From Platerodrilus igneus (taxonomy: Eukaryota; Arthropoda; Insecta; Coleoptera; Lycidae): DNA of 64,000 bases. The notes beneath the pieces are model-generated. The model had not been told where the DNA came from. It made no database searches and saw only the letters and a program-made list of their open reading frames with translations. A program made the position numbers and the translations under genes. The stretch spans positions 11,998,001 to 12,062,000 of the forward strand of contig JARFIW010001469.1 in the NCBI GenBank assembly GCA_036346225.1, given 5' to 3'. Each line of letters starts with the position of its first letter. Positions within the stretch are counted from its first letter, which is position 1. Of the stretch, positions 35,624-52,210 are shown piece after piece.

Positions 35624-36050
35624 TTAAAGATGCTTTCGTGCTTGTTGGGCAATCAATTTAAAATTGTTTAAGAATGTCCGCTTGCAGACAATTAATCGAA
35701 TGGAATGAAAAGAATACCTGCCATTATCTTCTACACGTATTTGAGTTGTTTGCAAAATATTGGGACGTTCTAGTTCTATTTTATCCCATGTTAAGACAGA
35801 ATTCTGTTCATTTGGAAGTGCACTAAATCGTAGCAAGGAAATTGATTACACCACTTATGAAAAATTTATTGAGCTTACCTGGAACAGCAATCGTTGGTAA
35901 TGAACGATCTTTAAGGGTTTTCTTACCAACACCACACAATGTGCTATAAAAACTAAAATGTTTATGACATACACGATAATTCTTATATACAGTTTGCGGG
36001 TCCACATCCATAATCCTATCATTGCAAATGCATTCCATCCATATGTTATC
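35624..36050 (-). pseudogene. THAP-domain end of the P-type transposase gene
   Basis: Minus strand from 36050: ECICNDRIMDVDPQTVYKNY, then VCHKHFSFYST (the C..H pair of the THAP C2CH zinc module) and LPTIAVPGK (the AVPTxF box). The first CxxC of the zinc site is not visible next to it and may be in an upstream exon or lost. 35836-35624 continues with LPNEQNSVLTWDKIELERP. Same strand and order as P-element genes, where THAP is N-terminal. Confidence 0.72.
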
Positions 36051-36059
36051 AACCTTAAA

Positions 36060-38040
36060 ACAATTTATGGCATAAATTACAATACCATAACAATTTTTAT
36101 GACAAGCAAATAACTAAAAACTAATTTTGGGTCATCTTAATTTTAAAGCAGCCCAGCAAACTTAAAATTATAGGTAAATGCATACTTGCTATTTTAAAGC
36201 TGAAGGTATGTAAATTTCTACAAATTTGTCAAGTCTCAAAACAATTTAGAAGTTTCATGAAGAATAGTTTCATAATTACCGGTTTGTGCAAATACGGAAA
36301 ACAATGCATTATCGAATTTTTAGAAGTGTTGTTGCACTCGTTAATAACGCACACAAACAGTTCCAAATTAACATATAAATGTTCAACAAGATTAAAAATA
36401 TTCAAAGTTCACAAAGACGCGGGAGTCCCCAAGACGGGGTATTAGTTTATATATGGGTTATTTAACACTACTTAATAATAGACATGGAATAACAATACAA
36501 TAACTATGCACTCCTATAAACCAAAGTACACACAAAAAGTCTGAAAGTTATATTTTATAACACGAATAAACATAAGAAGGAGGTTATATATGAAAATGCA
36601 ACCGAATCAAACCAAATGCAACATAAGATAAAGCCAATGATCAGTGTTCGATTATTCACACAAACGGTAGTAGCGCTCTTGTGGTAGGTGTTCAAACAAA
36701 ACAATAATTGGCGGGAACGTATCTAGATTACCCAGCCTGGCTCACAACAAACAACTGGATCTGATGCTGTGTGCGGATGATGTCCATTGTTACGTTGAAT
36801 GCAATGCAACACCTAGTGGCGGTCTCTGAAATAAGATTCCATGATTTAGTATACTGCGCCTAGGTGGGTATAGTTGCGTGCATACGGACAACGTCCTCGA
36901 TTTGTAGAAATTGGAGCGAGCAAGGGACTGGATGTCGTCAATCCTGGCGTGCATGTTGGTGTCACATGCTGCAGGAGGTGGTCCTAATGTCGTCTGAGGT
37001 TGGGCCGATCCAGGCTGTGTTGTGGCGGGCTCCTGCATCTGTAGTGTGGTTAAAAAGTTTACTTAATTATATCCCGTTAAATTTGGTGGTCACAACGAGA
37101 TATTCTAAAGGAAATCCCTTAGAGTACAAAGAACTTGGTGACTTCCGTCTTACACCAATCTCAATTTCTTGCCAAGAAAGTTGGTGACTACTTTAAGAAG
37201 ATAATAATTAAGATGTAACTTGGTCTAGCGTTTGCAGCTTCTTTTAAATCCTGGGTTTATTTGTAATTTACGTTCTGACGATTCTATTATATATTTCTAA
37301 GGGTGTCGGACGAGTCTATTATTGTTTGAGGGGTGTTTTAAGCGTACATGCTACTTATTTGCTTGTTGCGTGCTTATCAGTTAGTTAGTTTCGGGTATGG
37401 TTACTTGCATATTGCTACGAAATCAATACTGGATACGGATCGATAACAAAAGTTCGAATCATTTGGTGTTTGTTTATTGGTTGCTACACCCTCTTTAACC
37501 CTATATTTTAAAGGTTGGTGCCAAATTCACCTGTTATTAAAAATTCCACATTTTTCCGCAAATTGTCCTATTATATTTTGAAAAGCATGCATTTCTGAAT
37601 CATTTCCGTATTATTTTAGTTAAATTTGACACATTCCCAAAACCAAGTCGTGCCCTTTTCTTTTTCGCGCTATTTAAATTGCTGTGTTAGATTACAATAT
37701 CAGTGTGTTTCGATAATGTTTTAACTATTTACAATGTCAAATATTTGTCAAACGAACTCTATGTTTATTAATCACTTTCCATTGAGACTTGTACGAGTTC
37801 AGCTCAGATCAATACAGATCGGTTCACTAATATCTGGGATAAATTTCAATGGAACACTGTGGATCACCTATATGACATTTGCCATATCACGTTAATTAAC
37901 CTTAGTACGGTACCTATATAATAATTTGCGTTGATGGATGTTTTTAAGGTATGTTAAGATTTAAGCAAAATGCAGGGCAAATCCATATGTATATAGCTGA
38001 TTGTTAAAGAATATACTGATGTAAGATGTAACCTTTCAAA
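36060..38040. other. Unrecognised stretch, one GC-richer block
   Basis: No gene identified. 36680-37060 is GC-richer, and the minus-strand frame 37038-36790 is Pro/Gln/Ala-rich at its start (MQEPATTQPGSAQPQ), as in some gag N-termini, but no motif supports this. The rest is AT-rich. Confidence 0.45.
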
Positions 38041-38079
38041 GTCATTTTAGAATAGTCAGGCCTACGGAGGAAATATTAA

Positions 38080-38790
38080 TTAGTAAGCAATGTTGTGAAA
38101 TATTTTTAACTAATGTTGATTGTGCGAAAGGATAAATTGGAAAACTATTAATTCGACAAAGGTGCAAGTGCTGGGGGAACTTGGCAGCCAAAGGCTGTTT
38201 ACTTCCCTTCATATACCACTGAATATCGGGGAAATAGGGTATATAACTGTAAAACAAAAGGTGACCAAACTGCATCAAACTAGAAAGAACTGCAGCTATG
38301 TTCAAAGACAACGAACGTAGATACAAGAAGAAAACTGTTCAAAGCATAGTGTGGAGTACAGCACAGTATATCTATGAAATAGAAGCAGTAGGAAAAGCAG
38401 ACAGAAGGAGATGGAAGTCTTCTGGAATGTTGCGCTTCAGATGTATGAGGATGGTAGCATGGATAGATAAAGTTAATAACAAATAGGTTGTAGAAATAGC
38501 AGGGAAATAAAGATACCTGTGGAAAACGAAAAAAATAGGAGAAATAGAAGAACAGGATATGTTGTAAGGCATTTCTGGGGCTTAGTATGAGATATATTAC
38601 AAGCAGAGATAGGAAAAGGGAGGTAGAGGTAGACCTAGATCAGACTTTCGCACAAGGATAGTGATAGATGCAGACTGTGCAAATTTCAGGGAAATGTGTA
38701 GGTTGGTTCAGACTAGGAAACAATGAGGGTACACATCCAACCAGTTCTAGGATTGAAGACCTAATGATGATGATGAAGTAATGTCAGATT
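38080..38790 (+). pseudogene. RTE-like LINE, C-terminal end preceded by UTR-like segment
   Basis: Same family as the LINE at 4.8-10.2 kb. 38300-38560 reads EAVGKADRRRW and FRCMRMVAWIDKVNNK (usual WxxRRMLxISW). 38620-38720 reads GRGRGRPRSDFRTRI and NFREMCRLVQTRKQ. It ends in 'tgatgatgatgaag', a typical RTE tail. The preceding 38090-38250 matches the 3' UTR of the other copy ('cataccactgaat', 'ggcagcca-aggctg'). Confidence 0.75.
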
Positions 38791-38799
38791 TGGCTTACG

Positions 38800-39071
38800 A
38801 TAAACATACAACAGCAGCTTATAATTTTTAGATCGATTTGGTTCGTGTAGATTTATACCTATATGTCGTCATGGAGGAAGGGATCAAGTTTCTGCTGAAG
38901 AATCTTTGTTACTTACCCGATGGTACTTAGCTAACAACGAGATTTTTAGGCAAATCTACGATTGATTTAATGTTTCATTAGTTCTGCCCATCGAGTACTT
39001 TTAAGAGTTTTGAACTTTATTTTGTTTTAAAGACAGAATATATCCGATAGCCAACTGGTGTTCAAGGTGTA
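38800..39071 (+). pseudogene. PIF/Harbinger transposase, first part
   Basis: Reads RHGGRDQVSAEESLLLTRWY, LANNEIFRQIYD and FNVSL, the helical N-terminal region of HARBI1-like transposases. The frame runs to the TA at 39070-39071, where a pogo-type element is inserted, and continues in the same codon phase after 45907. Confidence 0.8.
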
Positions 39072-39299
39072 GGGGAGAGTAGCCTAATTTGAACCAGTTT
39101 TACAAATTTTACCATAACTTCAAAGATAATACACTCTAAGTGGGCAAATCTGCAAGCATTTATTTGTACAAAAAGAAACGGATAAAAATGAAAACAGTTA
39201 ATTAAAGCAACTAAAACAATTTTTTTGAAAAGTTCAAATTTGGCTACCGGTTGGTTAATTTGAACCACTGGTATCCATAATTTGAACCAATTATACTAA

Positions 39300-40598
<1,299 letters not shown>

Positions 40599-40749
40599 TG
40601 TTACGTGCCAAAGTGGCGCCTTATATAAACATTTTGTAGGTTTTAAGTTAGGTTTTACGTAGGGTAGTTAGGACTTAGATTTTAAGCTGTTACTGTGCTA
40701 ACAGACTTTTTCTTTTTTTAAGTTTTTTCTTTTATGGCTTTGTCGCGAT

Positions 40750-41081
40750 TGTTACGTGCCAATAAATTGGCACTAAACATTCCCTAGTTTTAGCTTTGAT
40801 GTGCGGAAGTTTTCGCGCCTTAAAATTCAAAAGACTCGTTGCGCGTATTTCCGTCACGTCAAAAGTGGGTTGAGCGAATAATTTCGCGCCGACGCGTGAA
40901 AGGACAGAAAAGTGGGGTTTTCCGATGGGCTCTGTAACGCGGCTTTTTTCCTTGGACCTTCGTGAAGAGCGGTTTGGTCAGGTATCGTATCGTGCCTTAT
41001 CTTTATTTATGTAGATATCCTTGCCTGATTATCTTTGTTTGTCGCCCTTATACCTGTTCCTGTCTTTCCCTACATAGGTAG
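40750..41081 (+). repeat. Left arm of the ~332-bp inverted repeat (LTR start)
   Basis: From TGTTACGTGCCAATAAATTG to the block 'ttccctacataggtag'. Pairs with 43180-43512. The preceding 151 bp (40599-40749) begin with the same TGTTACGTGCCAA but then diverge. Confidence 0.92.
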
Positions 41082-42543
41082 AGATAATTTGTAGCCGTTG
41101 GCTGAACCGCATTCCACGCCGGAGCACCATCTTTAAACACTCCGGAGTGGAGCCCTGAGATCCCGTCGAAGCTATTTGGATGGACGTAGGCGTACCCTCC
41201 GTTAATTGCCTTAAAAGGGCCATCAGTAGCCCTGATGGATTTCAACAGAAGCCAACTTTAACCCAGGGATATATTCATGTGAGTATTTCGCTGTTATAAA
41301 CTATTGTCTTAAATTTATATTTTCCGATAATTGTGTATTAAATTTGTGCATTGGTGACGTCATTGTCAGATGGCCGCGCTAAAGCCTGTGTACGCTTGGA
41401 GCTACCACCTGCCGTGTCGTCGCTTTTTCCGCGCTTGCGCGATTGCTATTATAAACCTTTAAATTGTGCAATTATGAACTTTTAAACTGTAAGAATTTGC
41501 ACTTTTAAATTGTAAGAATTTGGCGCCCTCAACGTGTGAATATGGCGATTAGAGTTTTTCTTTTTTTTTATGACTATACAATGTATTCCAATGTTATTTA
41601 TAGCTTTTTCACTAAAAAAATCAATTATCTAATATCTAATGACCTTAAAATCCTAATTTGTGTTTTGGAACACACCACATTACTTTAGATGTCAAAATCA
41701 GTTGTAATGGTAATCTGCAGGTAGGCGGCCATTTTGACATTGAAATATACAGTTTGTGTATTTAAAATGTTTGGCTGATTTAATGTTTTCCCAATTTAAA
41801 TATGGTGTACTTTTGTTAACTTTAATTATATTGTTGTGAGTGATTAGTTTGTTTTTAGATGCATATATAAGTTTTTAGGAAAGATCAATCGCTTAACCCT
41901 ACTTTTTACACGTGAGTACATTTAAGCAATCAAATAAATAAATAAGTAATGCATGCCTTAAACACTGTGTATTACGAAAATCATCTACGTTATATTAGAT
42001 TAAAACATAACCCTTGCTTGTTTAAAAAAAACCGTACATAAATTATCTTGTGTGTTTACACTAAAAAAAAAAGTGTCTTAGTCATTTACCTGTTTGATTA
42101 TGAATTTCGAACTTACTTTTAAAGAAACCTTATGTTTAAAAACGTTTATTGTAGTGAATTGCCCCTTTAGAATATCTTTTGAAAATGCTATATTAACGGG
42201 ATCTTGTTGCATTTGTTAAATAACACATTACCTAACTTTTTTTATAATTTGGAGTGTCTTTTGTAGTTTCTCAATGATATATTTCTTTGATTAAACACTA
42301 ATCTTGCCCTCGTACAGTTCTAAACGTGTTTCTTTAGTGTTTTGGATACTTAGCGTGATTAAATTTGAATATTATTCCTTACGAATGCCTTTTATAGGAA
42401 GTTTTTACCCTTAAATATCTTTATCGTACTGACCTAAAGTAGCTCTACCGTTTTTTACCTTCTGAATTACCTCAGTATTGTATGTCTCATATATATCGTG
42501 TCTCAAATATAAATTCAAGATGAATATTTGACACCTTAAGTCC

Positions 42544-43179
42544 TTGGAGCTCATTTACGAGATTGAGTGTAGAAATATTACCCCTGCCCCTAATCAAAAT
42601 GATAGACGATCACAACTTAGAGCCATTTTAGCTCAGGAAATGAAAGGCGCCCCTATTTTAAAGAAAATCGTTTCCGATTGGCCTCATAACGTATTTGAAA
42701 TTAAACTGTCTTTAGACGATATAACTAGTATAATAAATAGAATAGATCCTGGCCCCAGTGATATCGAGCTAAGGCGCTTAGTTTCGAGAATAATCCATGT
42801 CAAACAACGCATAGAATTATTGTCCCTTTATGACGATGAACAAGCGAACCTAGCTAAACAAACTTTCCTATCAGATGTATTATTACTAGAAGGGATTGTT
42901 CTTGAGAGACTCAATCCAAATGCAGACATAGATATATCGCTACCGTTATCAAATCTCGTACTTGCCCAAGCTCAACCAGTAGGAAAATCCATACCTGTTT
43001 ACAAATGGGGTCCAACTTTTCAAGGGTTCGACTTCAAGTCTCTTTATTGTCTTTCCTCGACAGAATTAACGATTTTAAAATTTCTCGACAGTGTACCGAC
43101 CAGGATTTATTTGTTTCAGCAGGTGAATTGTTTTCCGACTCCGCGTTGATCTGGTACCGAAACATTCGAGATCAAATTT

Positions 43180-43180
<1 letters not shown>
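42544..43180 (+). pseudogene. Gag-like ORF of a Ty3/gypsy-type element, truncated
   Basis: 201 open codons with ELIYEIECRNITPA and RSQLRAILAQEMKG at the N-terminus, a form seen in arthropod gypsy-type gag proteins. The capsid block follows: PVYKWGPTFQG, then in a shifted frame FLDRINDFKISRQCTDQ and LFSDSALIWYRNIRDQI (43045-43175). This follows the gag pattern W...F.G...FL...A..WYR. It is cut at 43180 by the inverted LTR piece; no nucleocapsid or pol follows. Confidence 0.75.
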
Positions 43181-45393
<2,213 letters not shown>

Positions 45394-45906
45394 AAATAAA
45401 TTCTTAATGGAAAATCATTTAAGATATTATTGAATAAGTAATTTTTGGTAAAGTACGTTGGCAAATTGAATAGATCGAACAGGTTTCCTAAAATGAACCG
45501 GTTCAATTTTTGAATCCCGCACCAGGTTCATCTTAGGGAACAACAGCAATTTAACTTTTACATATCCTATAATTTAAATTTACGAGTGTTTTTAGTTGAA
45601 ATTTGCAAGACACATCAAAAATAGTGTAACAAATATATGATAGTAATAGAATACAGTACTCACCTCAACAATTTTTTTTTAATATCTTACTTTTTCCCCT
45701 AAAAATAGTACAAAAATTACGAGCAAAACAAGTTATATGCTGTACGTGATTAACGGAACATACGAATGTCAATCCAATAGAAGAACTATAAGTTTCTGAT
45801 AACACGGCCTTAAGATTTGAACACTAGATGGCGCATGCTGTTTGAGAATAAGAACTTATTGAGATGGTTCAATTTAGGTAGTGGTTCAAATTAGGCTACT
45901 CTCCCC

Positions 45907-46700
45907 TATCGACCATCGAGGCATTCTGCAATACGATAAGGTATAAACAATGTTTTGGGAGCAATCGACGGATGTCACATAGCAATAGAAAAACCTATAC
46001 AGCATGCAGATTCGTACATGAACAGAAAAGGATACTACAGTGCTATTCAAGCAGTAGCCAAAGCAGATAAACAGTTTATTGACGTTTACTGCGGGAAACC
46101 TGGTTCCATTCATGATTCTCGGTTACTTAGAAAATCTGCTCTGTACTGAAAATTACAATAAAATCCTGATTTCTTTGGTGAAACTTTTTAGTTGGAGATT
46201 CAGCATATTCTTCCCTTGGTTGGTTGGTGTCACCATTTAAAGATAATGGAAGATTAACACTAAATCAAAGGTTGTTTAATTATCGGTTTTCTTCTACAAG
46301 AATGGTAGTGGAACATGCTTTTGGCTTACTGAAAGGATGGTTTAGGATTTTAAAACATGTATCAAATCTTGATATCAATATTGTAGTAAAAATTGTGCAT
46401 GTTGTGTGTTGCATAATATTTGTTTCCAGAATAATGATAACACGTTTATAGAACCATATACCTTTGGCGACTTAAACAAGCCAGAACCTTGGAGCTACTA
46501 CACTGAAAAAATAAGCAGAAGAGAAATTGTATTTAAAAGAACTAGTGCTAACCCGTCGATAAATCGACGAAATAAAAGATGTTTAAAGTATTTATTGAAC
46601 TTTAGCAAAAGTTTTAGTTTGAGCAGCGAGTATCACGGACAATGGATCACTGAAACTGTATGGAGAAATTTGAGTTGTAGTCTGAATCGGAAGTGAGGGA
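45907..46700 (+). pseudogene. PIF/Harbinger transposase, catalytic part
   Basis: Continues the Harbinger frame begun at 38800. VLGAIDGCHIAIEKP has the first catalytic Asp, GYYSAIQAVAKADKQFIDVYCGKPGSIHDSRLLRKS has the second, and after a frameshift FSSTRMVVEHAFGLLKGWFRIL (46290-46350) carries the Glu region (VVEHAFG). NPSINRRNKRC and later sequence is the tail. Frameshifts occur near 46145 and 46420. Confidence 0.88.
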
Positions 46701-47105
46701 GGAACTGGTGGTGACATTGGTGGCGGAACTGGCAGCTGTTCTCTCAATTTTTAAACAACTTTTTTTCCCGTTTCTTTCGTTCCTTGTTTTGTTTTCTTGC
46801 CAAGGCTCACTTTGCAGCATTCTTTGCAGCAGTTTTAACTTTTGTTTGCTTAGACTTGCGCCACTCTTTTACAGTTGAATTAATGCGATAGTTCTTAGCA
46901 AAGCTAGGGGCAGAGTGGCTTCATCTGCTTTTTCGCTCTCTTGCTCGCGTAAATAGTGATCAAGAAAATTCAACTTCTTAGTTTTTGTTGCCCGTTGAAG
47001 TTTACGAAACTCTCTTCGTTTTAATTTAATTACTGGTCTGCGTACACGGGTTTTAATTTCGACAGGGCAAACAATCTCTCTTTCTTCGTAGTCAGCCATT
47101 ACCAA
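46700..47105 (-). pseudogene. Small basic ORF, possible accessory gene of the Harbinger element
   Basis: Minus-strand frame MADYEEREIVCPVEIK...RREFRKLQRATKTKK (47099-46869) continues, after a change of frame, into a Lys-rich coiled region (WRKSKQTKVKTAAKNAAK, 46860-46800). Harbinger elements often carry a second, Myb-like gene convergent or divergent to the transposase. Position fits, but no Myb motif is visible. Confidence 0.3.
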
Positions 47106-47304
47106 GAAAAGAACAATAACAATAAGGTTGGAAATCTTCTGCTTTCTTTGAAGTCTTAAACGGTCGAATCAAAAAATATCGATATCGAAAAAAAGATTAT
47201 TGAATTTATCGATTATACTCATATTTTTAATTAACCAACTTTTTTGCAAAATTTACAATTAAAAGGTATTTGATGTATGGAAAAGATTCTTTAAAGAAAT
47301 GTAT

Positions 47305-50300
47305 TCATTCACAGAACTTCTGGGTATACAACATTAAATGTATGGCGGTTGTCTTGTGGTTGACCTGCAGGTAAGGAGTGTGCAATATAAAAACGAATGC
47401 AATTTGGTGATCGGACTCTTGATAAAGCCACATACAGTTGGCCGTGAGTAAAGACAGCTCTGGAAGATAAAGACCAACTTTTTGCAACGTTTGTCCTTGG
47501 CTTTTGTTGATCGTTATTGCAAACACAACGATAACTGGAAACTGGCGTCGTTTAAAGATAAATGGATAACTTGTGTCACTCGGCTGGCAATTGATCCAAG
47601 GAAGCAAAATCTGTTCACCTTCTGATTCTCCAGTTAGGACTACTACAGGTAGACTATTTTCATTCATTCCCAAAACTTTCATTCTAGTTCCGTTAACTAA
47701 GTCCCGTGCAGTATTTATATTCCGAATCAGCATAACAGTTGTACCAATTTTAAGTCTGCGGTTATGAGGCGGTAACCCACTAATTTGTATAGTATTCAAA
47801 AATTCAGTCGGAAAACGAACTGCCTTAGACGGGTCGTCAGACACAATTTCGTCTGCACTTCGGTAAACACGTTCCACTCCTGGGAGCATATTTACAATCA
47901 AATTGTTAATTTCATCGCAGTGTTCATTTTTTGGACATAAAATGCACTTTTCATGGATGGATGGCAGTTGCAGTTGACTCGATGTGTTTCCAAAAACCCA
48001 TCCAATCAGATCTGATAATCTGTCACAGCTTAGCATATCAGGAGGCAAATCAATCAACCCATCATTATTTGAAAAACTACCGTTTCCAATTTTAAGTAAA
48101 AAACTTGAAAATGCTTGTTCGTCTGAGCCTGTTCTCATATTGGCAGTTAATGAAATTTTTTCAAAAATTTGCCAAAATGAGGATCTTTTTAAACACGTGA
48201 GGAATTAGGAACGACGGGCAACACTTGCCTAAAATCTCCACCAATTACTAATACACTCCGCCGAAAGGCAGTTCACTGTGTTTAACTTCTCTAAGTAAAC
48301 GCAAAGTAAGGCGTCACCAAGTATTATCGAACCTTCGTCCCATAAAATTACATCTAGCTTTCTTAACGCTTGACCTTCTTTGCTGTTTGACTTTATCGAC
48401 GAAACAGATGTTTCAGTTAACGGAATTGGTAGCTTAAATTTGTTATGTGCAGTCCGTCCACCTGCTAACAGTGTTGCTGCTAATCCGGTGTATGCAACTG
48501 CTATTATGTTTACATTTTTTCCTCGGAAATAATGTAAAAGTGTCTTATAGAGGTATGTTTTCCTGTCCCGCCGGGGCCATCCAAATAGAAAGCTTTATGG
48601 GCAGTTTGTGATCAAACAGCATTTCTGGATTTAGGTTCTGGATACACGCCGCGGCGTTGTGAGCTTCTTCTAAATGGTTAAAAATTTGATCGCTGTTAAC
48701 TGCAATCTCAACCTCTGGTAGTTCAAAGTCAATTAGCTTTAAGCCATGAGTTGCTAATACTGACCCGATGTGTTGAAGTGTTAATTCAACGCATCGTTCG
48801 TCATCAGAAAATGTTCTTTGGAAATCTTCTATTAAGACTTCTTTGAAATCATTAAACAGAGTCTTTGCGTCTGTTGGTTTGCAGAAAGCACATATGTATG
48901 CATAAAGTTCGCGCAATTGTTTAGGCATTTGAAAAGATATGGCTTCTTGGAGTGTGTTTTTGAGTTGTTCATCATCAATCATTAGACCTCGCGCTCTTGC
49001 AGCTTCAAAAAACGTGTCATACGTTATCGAGTTGTAAGTTTTCAAATAGACAAAGGAATCAGGTCCCTGTATTGATAATAGAAGCAATCTTAAAGCGAAC
49101 CTTTCTCTGTCTTTCGGGCTTACAGTGAACATTCGACCAATAGTTTGTTCACCACCTCTAACTCTTTTCTTCCAATATTTGTTTGCCTGTATCCATACAA
49201 AAAATTCAGGAATCTGTTGGTATGTTAGATTAGCTGCTAAACTGTCATAGTACTGATTATTTAGCCCATTAAGTTCAAAATAAGCAGTCAGTTTAGTGCG
49301 TGCAAGTTCAGCTCTGGCAAGAGCTTCAACTTCGTCGCCTAATAGACAAAATCATTTTGCGGCAAGTGCACTTGAAGTGTAATTACTGTGTGAGATTTAT
49401 GTTGCATTGGAAATTCTTGTAAACGCCAACTGGCTTCGGGCGAACTAACGTAACGCATATCTTGAAATATCGCAATTTCATCGTAATTAACTGTACGGTC
49501 TGATGCGTTTACAGTTATTTTTACATTAGCACAGTCGTATCCCTTATAAATGTATTTGTGCAAATATTTTACCGAAACCACTGATGAACAAATTTCAACA
49601 TTGATGTGTGCATCGTAGCATTTGGTTAGATAGCGATTGTAAGGTACTACCCATTCGTTTCCAAGTTCATGAATTTCACCATTTAGTGAGACTCTCACTT
49701 TGTTACCATTTCTTGGGCGTTTGTAGCAAATACAGCCTTCAACATTTTGGTAAGTTTCTTCGTGTAATAATTTTGGAAACTCTTTTGTGCATTTACCATC
49801 TTTTATGCACGGAGACAATAGATTTAATACACCGCATGGCCCATGAATCATGCATCGTTTAACCGTTTCATAGAGAAGTGGATCGATACTTGAATCAGGA
49901 GTCTCTGCGCTTACTAAACTATCAATTTCAGATATTTCTCTTGGGCGATCGCAATCAACTAATATGATTAATATATGTGGGTGGGGGAGGCCACGTTTCT
50001 GAAACTCGATCACATATAAGTGATTTTTTAATTTGCCAAATATTTCTTTTTTGGTTATATCTTCCATTAACTGTTTAAGGTTTGCGTTAAACACTCGAGC
50101 AATCAAGTCAGGTCGGTAATGCGCCTTCTCCCAGGGTTTCAGATTATCAACAATTTCACTCCATTTTGGGTTACACGTAAAAGTTATGAAAAGAGACGGT
50201 TCGCCGTGTGCGCGAACTATAGCCATAGCATCTTGATAATGTTGCATCATGTTTCTTGGGGAACCTTGAAATGAAGATGGTAGTATAACTACTTTGCCAG

Positions 50301-51541
50301 GTAGTGTGTTTTCCTGCTCTGCTGCTCTATGCACAAAGTCGTGCAAACCTGCGTAACTTTCGGCTCTAATTTTTTTTTATTTTGCATTACAAACGCCAAA
50401 CGATGACCTTCAACTCGAACGTATTGGTCTACCAAGTACTGTTGCCACAATTTTCCAGAACTGTGTAGTAAACTGAAATCAGCTCGTATCGCCATTCGGT
50501 ACGACACATATTGGAGATGAGTTATTTTGTTTCTTATTGCAGTCCGGTGTTCTTGCTGATGCAATGTTTCTTTATCCCAACCTCTATCTCCGCTTGGAAA
50601 TAAGAGTGGATAGACCAATGGATTGCACATTGGATGGATATTTGAAATTGAGCGTAAGCCAGTATTGTGAGACAAATTATCAAGTCATGTTCACAGGGAG
50701 ACTCTTTGTCAATGGTACTAAAAACCACAGCGACTTCATTTACTGTAGAGGCGTTGAATCGGCGAAGGTCGCTTTCTTTATCTTCAAAAATAACCATCTG
50801 CACTTTGCACGGTACTCGGTTATTTTGCGCTGCTCTCAAATATTCCTGTTCTTCAAAATCCTTCATCATCAAGAAACTACATGCCAATGGGTTAACATCC
50901 AACAATACGTTATGTATTTGCGTTTAAAGATTTGCAGAGCATGCAGGATTTCGAGATAAGCGCTACTCGGTTGCATAAGAAGTGTCAAAGACGTATAACT
51001 GCGCGTATAACGGCAAAGTACCGTTGCTAGAATGTAAAGTTCCGACACGATGATGAATAGTACCATGTATTTTAAATGAATACAGCTCTCTTCCCGACGG
51101 GAGGTCAGGTATTTCAGCACCAACGGAAGCAAACCCAAACGAACTGTTATACTTACGTACGTGCTCCAGATAGTTACACATCTCTCCAAATGGATCGATG
51201 GTAAACAACTCTTTGAAAAAGTCAGGAACTTTTAGTTTATCCAGTCGCACTTTTCCATTATGGCAGCAGCTACTAAAATGACCACCAGTTTTTTCGCATT
51301 CAAAATGAAGTGATGAACAGTGCTGACACAAAGCCGCCAAGGGACCAAGATGTTGTTTAACGACAGAGACAACATCTGTGGTCAATGCTATTTTGTACAT
51401 AGACGTTGTGCGCCACCTGCGGGCTACAGGTTGGGCTTCATGCTGACAGCGTTGAACTGCCATTCTATTTCTGTCTCTTGTTGCGTCCCTTCGCCCAGTT
51501 AGGGTGCTCGTTCGGCCACCTCTAGGCCTTCCACCAGGCAT
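47305..51541 (-). pseudogene. Helitron Rep/helicase, frameshifted
   Basis: Rolling-circle transposon protein, minus strand. N-terminal Cys cluster CQHCSSLHFECE and CCHNGKVRL (51340-51240), then SFKIHGTIHHRVG. The Rep domain (50346-49339) has SLFITFTCNPKWSEI, the HUH box RGLPHPHILIIL and the two-tyrosine box KYLHKYIYKG. The helicase part (49132-47305) has Walker A GPGGTGK at 48560 with one base lost right after it, Walker B ILWDEGSII, GLPPHNRRLKIGT and a terminal INKSQGQTLQKVGLYLPE. Frameshifts separate six open blocks. The last frame ends at 47305. I could not see a convincing 3' hairpin with CTRR. Confidence 0.92.
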
Positions 51542-52150
51542 TTTTTGCTATCACCCTAAAAATAAAATTCATCATAGATTTGTCGCAATTTTTATGTTTT
51601 TTAATATTAAAAATACTTTATTATCGGTTTATATTGACTCGCTCGTACTCTAGGTCTTATGCTTTGCTTATTTTAGTATGCAGGTATGAAGTAGGCTACA
51701 AAAAGGCCAGAAAGTAGCGTTTTCCACGCTTACCACCTCCGGCCGAACGAATATGTCCTTTCGCCAGCAGAAGAAAGAAAAGAGAATTTAAAAAAAAATG
51801 CACGCACGCGCAGCGTCTTAAAATTTATAATATTATCTCTATGGCGTTTTTTTGCATGTTTGACATATCATAACTCCGTAGTGGTACAATATTTTCCAAT
51901 ATTAATAGTTTTTGGCAAATCTATGCTTCAAGCTGAATTTTTTGATGTATAATATGTGTTTATTGCACTTATAATATTGAAGCTAAAATTGGAACAAACT
52001 AACTACTTACGCTATTTATATATAGATGTTTTATTGCTAAACAAATGTTTACAAATGGTTATTGATAAAAATTTGTACAAAAACACATATTTTATCATTT
52101 AAACTAAATAATACAACCAAATAAAAAAATTAGAGACAAACGATATTTAT
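51542..52150. other. Non-coding spacer
   Basis: AT-rich stretch between the Helitron N-terminus and Harbinger copy 1. It probably includes the Helitron 5' end, but no motif was identified. Confidence 0.5.
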
Positions 52151-52210
52151 TACTAGGTACAACATAATTATATGCAATATTATGAATTATTCATATTGTG
52201 TACAAATTTT

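Noticed and set aside
36790..37038. Pro/Gln/Ala-rich minus-strand ORF as a gag N-terminus
   Set aside because: Suggestive composition only; no zinc knuckle, capsid motif or neighbouring pol was found.
41029..41245. Minus-strand ORFs at the LTR left arm as separate genes
   Set aside because: Partly inverted-repeat sequence; the shared tail arises because both arms encode the same peptide.
47573..50959. Plus-strand ORFs within the Helitron
   Set aside because: Antisense shadows of the Rep/helicase frames.
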